A DNA stretch of 64,000 nt from Burkholderia sp. SRS-46. GTDB taxonomy: Bacteria; Pseudomonadota; Gammaproteobacteria; Burkholderiales; Burkholderiaceae. Of this stretch, positions 37,565-48,193 are shown piece after piece. Under the pieces are notes generated by a model that had not been told where the DNA came from, made no database searches, and saw nothing but the letters and a program-made list of their open reading frames with translations. The stretch lies in NCBI RefSeq assembly GCF_004343775.1, contig NZ_PTXL01000009.1:372001-436000 (forward strand), in the 5' to 3' direction. The translations under genes were made by a program, and so were the position numbers. Numbering within the stretch: position 1 is the stretch's first letter; every line of letters begins with the position of its first letter.

Positions 37565-38488
37565 ATGGCCGAACATCCGCTGCCGGAAGTCCATCTGGAA
37601 GAGCTCGCGCAATTCCGCGCGGTCCAGCAACTCGCGTACCGCTGCGTCGAGACCGTCGGCGGCCTGCTGTACCCGGGCATCACCGAGAAGGAAGCCGCGC
37701 GCCTGCTCGCCGAATGGCTGCAGGACCACGGCGTGCGCGACTGGCTGCACAAGCCGTTCGCGTGGTTCGGCAACCGCACCGCGTTCGACGGCTTCTCCGG
37801 CCTCACGCACCTGGGCGGCTTCAATCTCGCGTTCTTCCCGAGCAACCGCCAGCTCGAGACCGACATGCCGGTGATCCTCGACGTCGCGCCGGTGCTCGAC
37901 GGCATCGTCGCCGACGTCGGCTACGCGCACTGCCTCGGCACGAACCCGATCCTCGAGCAGTTGCAGGACGACCTGATGGACCACCGCGAGCTGATCGTGC
38001 GGCTCGTGAAGGCGCGCCGGCCGATGGCCGAAGTCGCGCAGGAAGTCGACGCGCTGTGCCGCCGCCAGGGCGTCGAGCCGCGCCACAAGGCGTATCCGTT
38101 CAAGGTCCTCGCGCATCGCGTCGCAAAGATCCACACGCTGTCGAAGCCGCGCTTCGTCGCGCGCTTCGGCCTGAACGCAACCCGCAACCTGCTGCTCGAC
38201 CAGGGCCGCGCCGCGAAGCAGCAGGGCTGGTCGCCGCTGTGGTCGATCGACCGCCGCTCCGAGCACGCGCCGGTGCCGGGCCTGTGGGCGGTCGAGCCGC
38301 ACCTCGGCTTCGCGGGCGTCGGCGCGAAGTTCGAGGAGCTGCTCGTGATCACCGACGACGACGCGTACTGGCTCGACGACGACCTGCCGCACGTGCGCCG
38401 CTGGGCGCGCCGCCAGGCCGAACGCTCGCCCGCGCTCGCGCCGGCCGCCCCGGCGGCGGCCGCTGCCGCTGCCCCGGCCGCGGCCTGA
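37565..38488 (+). CDS. M24-family metallopeptidase-like protein
   Basis: 307 residues with the pita-bread fold order of Xaa-Pro/methionine aminopeptidase-like proteins: VQQLAYRCVETVGGLLYPGITEKEAARLLAEWL helix region, the acidic segment VILDVAPVLDGIVADVGYAH carrying two Asp metal ligands (about 102 and 113), a mid-protein His-containing stretch KVLAHRVAKIH, and LWAVEPHLGFAGVGAKFEELLVIT with the glutamate ligands. The C-terminus ends in an Ala/Pro run. Because not every metal ligand is obvious, it may be a non-peptidase member. Start of a three-gene run with the hydrolase/SDR fusion and PF10118-like gene. Confidence 0.85.
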   Translation: MAEHPLPEVHLEELAQFRAVQQLAYRCVETVGGLLYPGITEKEAARLLAEWLQDHGVRDWLHKPFAWFGNRTAFDGFSGLTHLGGFNLAFFPSNRQLETDMPVILDVAPVLDGIVADVGYAHCLGTNPILEQLQDDLMDHRELIVRLVKARRPMAEVAQEVDALCRRQGVEPRHKAYPFKVLAHRVAKIHTLSKPRFVARFGLNATRNLLLDQGRAAKQQGWSPLWSIDRRSEHAPVPGLWAVEPHLGFAGVGAKFEELLVITDDDAYWLDDDLPHVRRWARRQAERSPALAPAAPAAAAAAAPAAA

Positions 38489-38534
38489 CGCGGCGCGCGG
38501 CGCCTCCCCTTTTCCGAACGTGTACGGACCCACG

Positions 38535-40322
38535 ATGCAGCCACTTTCCGACGAAGCGCCGCTGGCCCTGTTCGATTCCGTGTTCACCGAAACCGCGGTC
38601 GCGTCCGGCGACCTGACGCTCGCGGTCAAGACCTGGGGCGATCCGTCCCGCACGCCGGTCGTGCTGGTGCACGGCTATCCGGACACCAGCAGCGTCTGGC
38701 AGGACGTCGCGCCGCTGCTCGCACGCCAGCACTACGTGATCGCGTACGACGTGCGCGGCGCGGGGCTGTCGAGCGCCCCCGCGCGCACGGCCGACTACCG
38801 GCTCGCGAAGCTGACCGACGATTTCATCGCGGTGATCGACGCGCTTTGCCCCGGCCGCCCGGTGCACCTGATCGCGCACGACTGGGGCTCGATCCAGGGC
38901 TGGGAATTCGTCACCGAGCCACGGCTCGCGGGCCGCATCGCGTCGTATACGTCGTGCTCCGGCCCGTGCCTCGACCACGTGGGCCACTGGCTGCGCGAGC
39001 GCCTGCTGCGGCCGACGCCCGCGTCGCTCGGCAAGCTCGCCGGCCAGCTCGTGCGCTCGTGGTACGTGGTCCTGTTCCACCTGCCGTTCATCCCCGAGCT
39101 CGGCTGGCGGCTGTGGCTCGGCCGCGCATGGCCGGGCCTGCTGCGCCGGATCGAGAAGACGCCGGTCGCGCCGCGCGCGACGCAGGCCGACGACGGCGCG
39201 CGCGGCGTACGCCTGTATCGCGCGAACTTCATCCGCTGCCTCTTCACGCCGCGCGAGCGCTACGCGCACGCGCCGGTGCAGACGATCGTGCCGCTCGGCG
39301 ACAAGTACGTGAGCCCGGCGCTGTCCGAGGACCTGTCGCGCTGGGTGCCGCAGTACTACCGGCGCGAAGTCGCCGCCGGCCACTGGCTGCCGCTCGCCGA
39401 TCCGGCGCGCTTCGCGGGCCTCGCGCAGCAGCTGATCGACGCGGTCGAATCCGGCGACGCGCCGCCCGCGCTCGCGAACGCGCGGCGCCGCGCGACGAGC
39501 GGCCGCTTCAGCGGCAAGGTCGCGGTCGTCACCGGCGCGGGCAGCGGGATCGGCCGCTGCGCGGCGCTGGCGTTCGCGCGCGAAGGCGCGACGATCGTCG
39601 CGGTCGACATCGACCTCGCGAGCGCCGAGCGTACTGCGCTGCTGGTCCGGCTGATCGGCGCACCGGCACATGCGCGGCGCGTCGACGTCGGCTCCGCGAC
39701 CGACATGGAAGCGCTCGCCGGCTGGGTCGGCGGCGAGCTCGGCGGCGCGGACGTCGTGATCAACAACGCGGGCATCGGCATGGCAGGCGGCATCCTCGAC
39801 ACGAGCGCCGCGCACTGGGAGCGGATCCTGCACGTGAACCTGTGGGGCGTGATCCACGGCTCGCGCCTGTTCGCGCAGCAGATGGCCGCGCGCGGCGCCG
39901 GCGGGCACATCGTCAACACCGCGTCGGCGGCCGCGTTCGGGCCGTCGCGCGACCTGCCCGCGTACGCGACCACGAAGGCCGCGGTGCTGATGTTGAGCGA
40001 ATGCATGCGCGCGGAGCTGGCCGAACAAGGCATCGGCGTGACGGCCGTGTGCCCCGGCTTCGCGGAAACCGGAATCATGGCGTCGACGCAGTACGCGGGC
40101 GCCGACGCGCAGGACGAAGCGCGCCTGCGCAAGCGCGCGACGAAGCTCTACCAGATGCGCGGCCTGAAACCCGACACCGTCGCGCAGGCGATGGTCGACG
40201 GCGTGCTGCGCAACCGGCCGGTCGTCGCGGTCGGCACGGAGGCGCACGCGCTGCGCTTCGTCGGTCGCTTCATGCCCTGGCTCGGCCGGCTGATCGCCCG
40301 CGTCGGCATGGCATCGCATTGA
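38535..40322 (+). CDS. Epoxide-hydrolase-like/SDR fusion enzyme (EphD-like)
   Basis: 595 residues in two complete domains. Residues 1-310 form an alpha/beta hydrolase with HGYP (46-49) for the oxyanion hole, an Asp nucleophile in HDWG (D116), and a catalytic His in AGHWLPL (H283), the pattern of epoxide hydrolases or dehalogenases. Residues 322-595 are a classical short-chain dehydrogenase with TGAGSGIG (333-340), NNAG (410-413), catalytic Ser near 464 and Y477-x3-K481. The same domain order is known in mycobacterial EphD. A GTG at 38520 is a possible earlier start, but the ATG at 38535 is preferred. The substrate is probably a lipid epoxide or hydroxy compound (inference). Confidence 0.9.
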   Translation: MQPLSDEAPLALFDSVFTETAVASGDLTLAVKTWGDPSRTPVVLVHGYPDTSSVWQDVAPLLARQHYVIAYDVRGAGLSSAPARTADYRLAKLTDDFIAVIDALCPGRPVHLIAHDWGSIQGWEFVTEPRLAGRIASYTSCSGPCLDHVGHWLRERLLRPTPASLGKLAGQLVRSWYVVLFHLPFIPELGWRLWLGRAWPGLLRRIEKTPVAPRATQADDGARGVRLYRANFIRCLFTPRERYAHAPVQTIVPLGDKYVSPALSEDLSRWVPQYYRREVAAGHWLPLADPARFAGLAQQLIDAVESGDAPPALANARRRATSGRFSGKVAVVTGAGSGIGRCAALAFAREGATIVAVDIDLASAERTALLVRLIGAPAHARRVDVGSATDMEALAGWVGGELGGADVVINNAGIGMAGGILDTSAAHWERILHVNLWGVIHGSRLFAQQMAARGAGGHIVNTASAAAFGPSRDLPAYATTKAAVLMLSECMRAELAEQGIGVTAVCPGFAETGIMASTQYAGADAQDEARLRKRATKLYQMRGLKPDTVAQAMVDGVLRNRPVVAVGTEAHALRFVGRFMPWLGRLIARVGMASH

Positions 40323-40375
40323 CGGCGCAACCAGGCAAAAAAAAAGCAGCCACCCGGCCGCACACGGAGACACCC

Positions 40376-41281
40376 ATGACCGCACCCGACGACTATCACC
40401 CGATCAAGGCCCGCCACGTGAAGTTCGACTTCAGCGCGACGCCGATCACGTGGGTGCCGAACGATCCGGGCAGCACGCACATCATCAACACGCTGAACCT
40501 GCTGTTTCCGGAAGGCGAGCTGTGGTTCTGCCGCGTGTACAACAAGGCGCTGCCGCACATCGCCGATGCCCGGCTGCGCGACGAGGCCGAAGGCTTCCTG
40601 CGTCAGGAAGCCGTGCATTCGCGTTCGCACGGCGGCGTGCTCAAGCACTACTACGACCGGCACGGGATCGACACGAAGCCGTTCACGCAGCGGCTCAACT
40701 GGCTGTTTACGCGCGTGCTCGGCGAAACGCCGCTCGGGCTGAAGATCGGCCATACGCGCTTCTGGCTGCGCCAGCAGCTCGCGGTGATCGCGTCGCTCGA
40801 GCATTTCTTCGGCTACCTCGGCAACTGGGTGCTCAACGCGCACGGGCTCGACGAAGGCCGCGCCGATCCGACGATGGTCGACCTGCTGCGCTGGCACGGC
40901 GCCGAGGAGGTCGAGCACCGCACCGTCGCGTTCGACATCTATCGCCACCTCGGCGGCTCGTACCCGGAGCGCTGCGTGCACATGGCGTTCGTGATCGTGC
41001 TGCTGCTCTACTACATCACGACGGGCGCGAAGTTCATGTACCGGCGCGACCCGGGCGCGGGCCGCTATCCGGGCTTCGTGCTGGCATGGCGGCAAGGCGC
41101 GCGGCGCGGGCACCTGCCGTCGTTCTGGAAGGTGATCGGCGCGGCGCTGCGCTACTTCCGGCCGAGCTATACGCCGCACCACGAAGGCTCGACCGAACAG
41201 GCGCTCGCCTACCTCGCGCGCTCGCCGGCCGCGCAGGCCGCCGCGCACGGCGGCAACTGGGGCACGACGAAGGCGTCGTGA
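40376..41281 (+). CDS. PF10118-like metal-dependent hydrolase
   Basis: 301 residues. Conserved histidine/glutamate pairs stand in four helices, as in ferritin-like di-metal proteins: FLRQEAVHSRSHG near 75, VIASLEHFFGYLG near 138, LRWHGAEEVEHRTVAFDIY near 172, and MAFVIVLLLYYITTGAKFMY as a hydrophobic helix. The family is annotated as metal-dependent hydrolase; activity has not been settled. CGGAG precedes ATG 40376. It is 53 bp after the EphD-like fusion, with an A9 run between them, and probably in one operon dealing with a lipid-like substrate. Confidence 0.84.
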   Translation: MTAPDDYHPIKARHVKFDFSATPITWVPNDPGSTHIINTLNLLFPEGELWFCRVYNKALPHIADARLRDEAEGFLRQEAVHSRSHGGVLKHYYDRHGIDTKPFTQRLNWLFTRVLGETPLGLKIGHTRFWLRQQLAVIASLEHFFGYLGNWVLNAHGLDEGRADPTMVDLLRWHGAEEVEHRTVAFDIYRHLGGSYPERCVHMAFVIVLLLYYITTGAKFMYRRDPGAGRYPGFVLAWRQGARRGHLPSFWKVIGAALRYFRPSYTPHHEGSTEQALAYLARSPAAQAAAHGGNWGTTKAS

Positions 41282-41357
41282 CGCCGCCACGCCGGCGCGC
41301 GCCCGCCGCCCGGCGAAATGCGTACAATCGCGGCTTCATTTCCCCGGAGGTGCCGCG

Positions 41358-41645
41358 ATGGCCATGAAAAAAACCGATCTCGAGAAGAACAAGGCGCTCA
41401 AGCTGACGCATGCGATGAAGCAGTCGGGCTCCGCCCGTTTCGGCAAGGGCGCCGACGACGCGGCGAAGCTCGACCGCCGTGCGCAGCGCAAGCTCGACCA
41501 GGAACAGGGGCTCGTGCCGTTCGCGTGCAAGCTCAACGCGGAACTCGTCGAGCAGTTGAAGGCGCGCGCGGCGACGCACCCGGACGGCATGACCGGCCTG
41601 CTGAGCGAACTGCTGGTGAACGGCCTCGCGCAGCGCGACGCGTAA
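41358..41645 (+). CDS. Conserved small hypothetical protein
   Basis: 95 residues, very basic N-terminal half (MAMKKTDLEKNKALKLTHAM then RRAQRKLDQEQGLVPFACKL) and an amphipathic C-terminal helix (LNAELVEQLKARAATHPDGMTGLLSELL). The C-terminal part resembles a ribbon-helix-helix-like or DNA/RNA-associated segment, but I cannot name a family. An excellent GGAGGT (41346-41351) six bases before the ATG makes translation very likely. It lies 76 bp after the PF10118-like gene and ends just before a regulatory RNA region. Confidence 0.78.
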   Translation: MAMKKTDLEKNKALKLTHAMKQSGSARFGKGADDAAKLDRRAQRKLDQEQGLVPFACKLNAELVEQLKARAATHPDGMTGLLSELLVNGLAQRDA

Positions 41646-41679
41646 CCGCCACGTATCGTCACGTATCTCGAAATTTTCG

Positions 41680-41708
41680 TTGACAGCGTTTCGCCGCCAC
41701 GACACACT
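41680..41708 (+). promoter_or_regulatory. Candidate promoter for RNA leader of DUF2917 gene
   Basis: A perfect TTGACA (41680-41685), 17-base spacer and the weak -10 CACACT (41703-41708) would start a transcript near 41715, about 75 bases before the structured segment at 41791. TATGCT at 41721-41726 is an alternative -10 without a matching -35. Confidence 0.4.
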
Positions 41709-41790
41709 CGTTCGCATGCCTATGCTCAAGCCCATCGCCATCGCGATCAAAACACCAGTGAACACCCATACGGGTCGATCACCGGAGGCG

Positions 41791-41864
41791 CTTGTGCATT
41801 AGCATCGAGAGCAGTACTGCATGTCACAAGGCCTCGCCGGAAACGGATGAGGCTTTTTTGTTTT
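41791..41864 (+). ncRNA. Structured leader or small RNA ending in intrinsic terminator
   Basis: CTTGTG (41791-41796) pairs with CACAAG (41825-41830), enclosing a palindromic GCAGTACTGC (41811-41820). It is directly followed by a terminator hairpin: GCCTC...GAGGC stem with inner CCG/CGG and GAAA-like loop (41831-41853), then TTTTTTGTTTT (41854-41864). The terminator lies 42 bases before the DUF2917 start, in the same direction. This is either a free small RNA or an attenuator/riboswitch-like leader whose folding decides read-through. No known riboswitch class is recognised. Confidence 0.55.
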
Positions 41865-41905
41865 GGTGCGCGTCATCCCGCCCGGCTCAACGGATGGAGA
41901 TGACG

Positions 41906-42280
41906 ATGGACCAAGCAAGCCAGCTGTTCGTTCGCCCCGATCTGCGCCGCGCCGACGCGCCCGCATTGCCGCGCGTCGTGATTCATTTCGCGGTCGCGCC
42001 GCGCAAGACGCTGACGTGGCGCGCGCGGCACGATGCCGAGATCCGCGTGCACGACGCGACGCTGTGGCTCACCCGCGTCGGCAGCGTCGACGATTACTGG
42101 ATGCAACCCGGCGACGTGCTGCGCCTGCGGCGCGGCGAGCGAATCTGGCTGAGCACGGACGACGACCGGCCGGCCGAGGCGTCGATCACCACCGCGTACG
42201 TGCAGCGTGGCGAGCGGCTCCAGCGCGCGCTCGCGCAGATGCGGTGCGTATTGCGCGGGCGATGGCGATGTCGGGATTGA
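41906..42280 (+). CDS. DUF2917 family protein
   Basis: 124 residues. The core ARHDAEIRVHDATLWLTRVGSVDDYWMQPGDVLRLRRGERIWLSTDD is characteristic of DUF2917, a small beta-rich (cupin-like) family common in Burkholderia and relatives. No enzymatic function is established. Three in-frame ATGs (41894, 41900, 41906) are clustered; 41906 was chosen because GGAG lies 6 bases upstream. A transcription terminator precedes it, so expression may depend on read-through or on an unseen promoter in the last 40 bases. Confidence 0.8.
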   Translation: MDQASQLFVRPDLRRADAPALPRVVIHFAVAPRKTLTWRARHDAEIRVHDATLWLTRVGSVDDYWMQPGDVLRLRRGERIWLSTDDDRPAEASITTAYVQRGERLQRALAQMRCVLRGRWRCRD

Positions 42281-42429
42281 TGAAAGGAAAGCGTCGCCGC
42301 GCACGCGATGCGCGTGCCGGCGACGTCAGGAAAGCGCGCGCCTGCGATGCGACGACGCATCGCGGGCGTGCACCGAATGACGCGGCACGCCGCTGCGTGC
42401 CGCGAGCGATCGCGCGCCGCGCGCGAACA

Positions 42430-42708
42430 TCAGGTGCTGGCGGCGAGACGCGGGCCCGTGCCGCGAGGAGTGGACTCGACGTCCGGCCTTTGCGACGCCT
42501 GCGCGCTCACCCAAGGATCGATGCCCTGCTTCTGCACTTCCTCGAGAAAGGACACGCGCGTACGCCAGTAGTCCGCCTGCAGCTTGACATCGATCACGCG
42601 CTGCTCGGCGGCAAACAGCTCCATGCGCGCAGTGACGAGCATCGACGCGGCGGTTTTCTCCGGCGTGGGGGCGTGGCGCATTGCCCAACGGCTGATCCAG
42701 TTCAGCAT
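42430..42708 (-). CDS. Small hypothetical protein
   Basis: 92 residues starting MLNWISRWAMRHAPTPEKTA. The middle (AASMLVTARMELFAAEQRVIDVKLQADYWRTRVSFLEEVQKQ) is a long amphipathic helix that could form a coiled coil, and the tail is Pro/Arg-rich and disordered. GGAGGT stands 5 bases ahead of the ATG, which makes it a convincing gene. It is alone on the minus strand, between DUF2917 and the purine permease. Family not recognised. Confidence 0.75.
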   Translation of the reverse strand: MLNWISRWAMRHAPTPEKTAASMLVTARMELFAAEQRVIDVKLQADYWRTRVSFLEEVQKQGIDPWVSAQASQRPDVESTPRGTGPRLAAST

Positions 42709-43385
42709 ACTGACCTCCGTGATAACGGACGAACCCGCATCGGGCAATCGCACTCGGCCGCGCGCTGCCCGCACGCGCATCGGCCGCCGCCGCACGTCAC
42801 TGCCGGGCGCTGCGCGGGCCGCCTGCTCCCCCGCATCGGCGGCGATCGGCCCGGTGTGCGTGCACGGTTTCTCTATCCTAGGAACAGTTGCCGATTAACG
42901 CGATACGGTCTTGCACTCTTTTACACAGAAACCACAGTCCGCACCGCAGCATGAGATGACAGTTGCGCGCGAATCGGCTTCAGCGCAGCGTGATCCGATC
43001 CCCGCCCGGCAATGGACTGACGAATGCATGCGTCGCGTACCTGCCCCGCTTGCCTGCAGGATGCGGATGCTCCGTTTCAGCCGCGTGTCGGTGCCGCCCG
43101 CGCATACCTCCGCCCGTTTTCCGCCGTACTCCCGTCGTTTTACCGCCGCGCCGCGTCCGAACCGGTAAAATGCGCGCCGCCGTCGCGCGGCCATGCCGCC
43201 GGCATGCCTGCCGCGGCCGATCGTGCCCCACGACTATATCGTCCGACCTATCCCGGCTATTACAATCCGCCGATAGTCGCGCATTAGTGGCTGGTTACAG
43301 TACGCCGGCCCTACCCGGCTGGCCGCACCGATACAACAAATCAACGCAACAAGCAACACGACAATCCGACCGGAGAAACGCCTAC
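42709..43385. other. 677-bp intergenic region upstream of purine permease
   Basis: No convincing gene on either strand. A/T-rich islands at 42870-42960 (with the palindrome TCCTAGGA near 42876) and 43235-43275 (GACTATATCG, CTATTACAATCC) are the likely promoter areas for the minus-strand small gene and for the permease respectively. The last 80 bases before the permease are A/C-rich and look like an unstructured 5' leader ending in CCGGAG. Confidence 0.45.
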
Positions 43386-44687
43386 ATGGAATCCATCAAG
43401 CGGTATTTCGGCTTCGCTGAAGCCGGCACCGACTTCCGCACCGAAATACTCGCGGGCGTCACCACGTTCCTGACGATGGCCTACATCATCTTCGTGAACC
43501 CCGCGATCCTCGGCGACGCCGGCATGCCGAAGGAATCCGTGTTCGTCGCCACCTGCCTCGTCGCGGCGCTCGCGTCGATCATCATGGGGCTGTACGCGAA
43601 CTACCCGATCGCGTGCGCGCCCGGCATGGGCCTCAACGCGTACTTCGCGTACACGGTGGTCAAGGGCATGGGCTTCACGTGGCAGGCCGCGCTCGGCGCG
43701 GTGTTCATCTCCGGCTGCCTGTTCCTGCTCGTCACGCTGTTCCGCGTGCGCGAGGCGATCGTCAACGGCATTCCGAAATCGCTGCGCATCTCGATCACCG
43801 CGGGCATCGGCCTGTTTCTCGGCATCATCTCGCTGAAGACCTCCGGCGTGATCGTCGGCAGCCCGGCCACGCTCGTCACGCTCGGCGACCTGCACAAGCC
43901 GACCACGATCCTGTCGATCATCGGCTTCTTCACGATCGTCACGCTCGACCACCTGCGCGTGCGCGGCGCGATCCTGATCGGCATCCTCGGCGTGACGATC
44001 CTGTCGTTCTTCTTCGGCGGCAACGAATTCCACGGCGTGTTCTCCGCGCCGCCGTCGATCGACGCGACGCTGTTCAAGCTCGACATCGGCGCGGCGCTGT
44101 CGACCGGCGTGATCAACGTGATCCTGGTGTTCTTCCTCGTCGAGCTGTTCGATGCGACCGGCACGCTGATGGGCGTCGCGAACCGCGCGGGCCTGCTCGT
44201 GCAGGGCAAGATGGACCGTCTGAACAAGGCGCTGCTCGCCGACAGCACCGCGATCGTCGCCGGCTCGGTGCTCGGCACGTCGTCGACCACCGCGTATATC
44301 GAAAGCGCGTCCGGCGTGCAGGCCGGCGGCCGCACCGGCGTGACCGCGATCACCGTCGCGGTGCTGTTCCTCGCGTGCCTGTTCATCGCGCCGCTCGCGG
44401 GCGTCGTGCCCGGCTACGCGACCGCGCCCGCGCTGCTGTACGTGTCGTGCCTGATGCTGCGCGACATGGTCGACGTGCCGTGGGACGATGCGACCGAAGC
44501 CGTGCCGGCCGCGCTGACCGCGCTGCTGATGCCGTTCACGTACTCGATCGCGAACGGCGTCGCGTTCGGCTTCATCGCGTACGGCGGCCTCAAGCTGCTG
44601 ACGGGCCAGGTGAAGCAGGTCAAGCCGATCGTGTGGATCATCGCGGCCGTGTTCCTGTTCCGCTTCTTCTATCTCGGCAGCGAATGA
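43386..44687 (+). CDS. NCS2-family purine permease (AzgA/GhxP-like)
   Basis: 433 residues, 12-14 TM inner-membrane transporter. The family opening FGFAEAGTDFRTEILAGVTTFLTMAYIIFVNPAILGDAGMP, the segment YPIACAPGMGLNAYFAYTVVKGMG and VELFDATGTLMGVANRAGLL place it in the AzgA branch, which imports adenine, guanine or hypoxanthine with protons. Another signature is STTAYIESASGVQAGGRTG in the substrate-site region. A long intergenic leader precedes it, and a UUCG-capped terminator follows 22 bp after the stop. Confidence 0.93.
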   Translation: MESIKRYFGFAEAGTDFRTEILAGVTTFLTMAYIIFVNPAILGDAGMPKESVFVATCLVAALASIIMGLYANYPIACAPGMGLNAYFAYTVVKGMGFTWQAALGAVFISGCLFLLVTLFRVREAIVNGIPKSLRISITAGIGLFLGIISLKTSGVIVGSPATLVTLGDLHKPTTILSIIGFFTIVTLDHLRVRGAILIGILGVTILSFFFGGNEFHGVFSAPPSIDATLFKLDIGAALSTGVINVILVFFLVELFDATGTLMGVANRAGLLVQGKMDRLNKALLADSTAIVAGSVLGTSSTTAYIESASGVQAGGRTGVTAITVAVLFLACLFIAPLAGVVPGYATAPALLYVSCLMLRDMVDVPWDDATEAVPAALTALLMPFTYSIANGVAFGFIAYGGLKLLTGQVKQVKPIVWIIAAVFLFRFFYLGSE

Positions 44688-44709
44688 GCTCAAGCGCGAC
44701 CTGACGCAG

Positions 44710-44755
44710 CGCTGAAACGACGACGCCACCTTCGGGTGGCGTTGTCGTTTCAGCG
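44710..44755 (+). terminator. Strong UUCG-capped hairpin after purine permease
   Basis: A 21-bp stem with a single G-U/mismatch (from CGCTGAAACG at 44710 through GCCACC at 44730, then GGTGGC at 44735 through TTTCAGCG at 44755) closed by a TTCG tetraloop. There is no long T-run, but A-rich and T-rich stem halves near the base (GAAACG/CGTTTC) give an intrinsic-terminator character in both directions. Confidence 0.75.
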
Positions 44756-44934
44756 CGCGGCGCACAAGTGAACATGCCGCCCGGCATCGGCCGAACGGCA
44801 TCGCATCGTCACGGAGAAGGGTTCACCGGCAGGCGTGGCAGCGGACAGGAAACCGCCGCGCGCGTCGCTCGACGCGCGCAGAATCGATCACGTCCGGGCG
44901 CCCGACCGATCGGCGCCGAACGCGCTGCACCGGC

Positions 44935-45243
44935 TCAACCGTCAGCGCCGGTTCGCCTCGCGGAGTTCGCCTCGTAGAAGCGCACGTAGCCGCTGCGCAG
45001 CGTCACGCATTGCGCGCGCGTTTCAGACAGCAGGCGCCGGGCGGCCGCCTCGATCCGGCCCCGGTGCATGTCGAACGCGCCGACCATGTCCTCGAAGCGC
45101 GGGGAAGCCGCGCCGAAGTGGTCTTCAAGCGCCTCCGCGGTGATCTGGCATTGGACTCGCTCGCCATTGACCAACGCCGGAAACGCGAGCATCAGTTCGC
45201 GCCCCGAATACTCGGGCGCTTCGTTCGGGAAATGGATCTGCAT
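44935..45243 (-). CDS. DUF1488 family protein
   Basis: 102 residues. The sequence MQIHFPNEAPEYSGRELMLAFPALVNGERVQCQITAEALEDHFGA followed by a FDMHRGRIEAAARRLL helix is typical of DUF1488, a small family widespread in beta- and gammaproteobacteria, of unknown function. GAGG lies 7-8 bases before the ATG. It is isolated on the minus strand between the permease terminator and a small membrane-protein gene. Confidence 0.85.
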   Translation of the reverse strand: MQIHFPNEAPEYSGRELMLAFPALVNGERVQCQITAEALEDHFGAASPRFEDMVGAFDMHRGRIEAAARRLLSETRAQCVTLRSGYVRFYEANSARRTGADG

Positions 45244-45484
45244 GGGAGCGCCTCAACCGTCCGGTAGAAAATGAATGACCGCGTACGTCGTCCGCTACCG
45301 GCCGGACGAAGTGTTCGCGGGCTGGCCGGTAGCAACATGGCGCGCGGGGCTTGGCGCGGACAATGCGTACCGGTTGCATTCACTTTAGACGGTTTCGCGC
45401 AGGAGGCAAATATTGCGACGCGCGGCGTTCCGACGCGGGTTTCCTCAGGTCAATCGGGGATCCGGCACCGGAACCGGTGCGGCT

Positions 45485-45676
45485 TCAATGCGGGTCCTTC
45501 GGCCACACGTTGAGCGTGATCGCGGCCGTGACGACGCCCAGCGCGATCGCCGCCGCGCCGTATCGCAACGCGTCCTCGATATCGAAGAGCAGCCCGTGGA
45601 TCGCGACGGCAATGCCGCCGAGCATGACGAACGTGGCGATTGCCGCCACGACGACCCGCAGTTCCGTCCGAACCAT
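45485..45676 (-). CDS. Small two-helix membrane protein
   Basis: 63 residues: MVRTELRVVVAAIATFVMLGGIAVAIHGLLFDIEDALRYGAAAIALGVVTAAITLNVWPKDPH. This contains two predicted TM helices (about 8-30 and 36-56) joined by a short acidic loop. GGGAGA stands before ATG 45676. The hydrophobic pattern is unlikely to arise by chance across a full-length ORF with a good ribosome site. Function unknown. It is divergent from the sigma-54 activator gene at 45922. Confidence 0.65.
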   Translation of the reverse strand: MVRTELRVVVAAIATFVMLGGIAVAIHGLLFDIEDALRYGAAAIALGVVTAAITLNVWPKDPH

Positions 45677-45921
45677 GATGGTTCTCCCGCACGGATGCAT
45701 GTCGCGGCGCATGCGTGTTGCAATGCGGAACCAGGCGCGAGCGTGCTCCATTTCCATCATTGCAGTCGTTCGCTCAAAAGCAAGCAGAATTTGCCCGTGG
45801 TCGCGCATCTCGCGCGGCGCTTGTATGATGAAGCGTTGACCGCGCGGCCGGCCCTGGGCCGGCTTGCGCGTCGCGAGCGGGGAGCGTACCCCGCCGACGG
45901 CCTCAGGACCGGAGACACGTC

Positions 45922-47823
<1,902 letters not shown>

Positions 47824-47893
47824 CGGCGGCCGCGGCGCGCGGCTTCGGGTATGCTTGGCGGCTTGCCCTGGCGCCCCGCCGCCTCGTTCCGAC

Positions 47894-48193
47894 ATGACCG
47901 ACTCCGCACGCCCTCCTCTCGTCCGCATCGAACCGCTCGGCGTGAGCTTCGAGGCGCCCGACTCGCTGACGCTGCTCGAAGCCGCCGCGTTCGCCGACGT
48001 GTCGCTGCCGCGCTCGTGCCGCAACGGCACGTGCCGCACGTGTCTGTGCCGGATCGTCAGCGGCAGCGTACGCTATACGATCGAATGGCCGGGGTTGAGC
48101 CGCGAGGAGAAGGCCGAAGGCTATACGCTGCCGTGCGTCGCGATCGCGACGTCGGATGTCGTGCTCGACGTGCCGGATGCGCTGATGCGCTGA
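47894..48193 (+). CDS. Plant-type [2Fe-2S] ferredoxin
   Basis: 99 residues. The cluster ligands are C42, C47, C50 (SCRNGTCRTC) and C81 (LPCVAIA), giving the CxxxxCxxC...C spacing of plant-type ferredoxins. It shuttles single electrons, probably to an oxygenase or another redox enzyme not encoded nearby. It begins 70 bp after the sigma-54 activator in the same direction, so cotranscription is possible. The last codons run into an 8-bp tandem repeat. Confidence 0.92.
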   Translation: MTDSARPPLVRIEPLGVSFEAPDSLTLLEAAAFADVSLPRSCRNGTCRTCLCRIVSGSVRYTIEWPGLSREEKAEGYTLPCVAIATSDVVLDVPDALMR

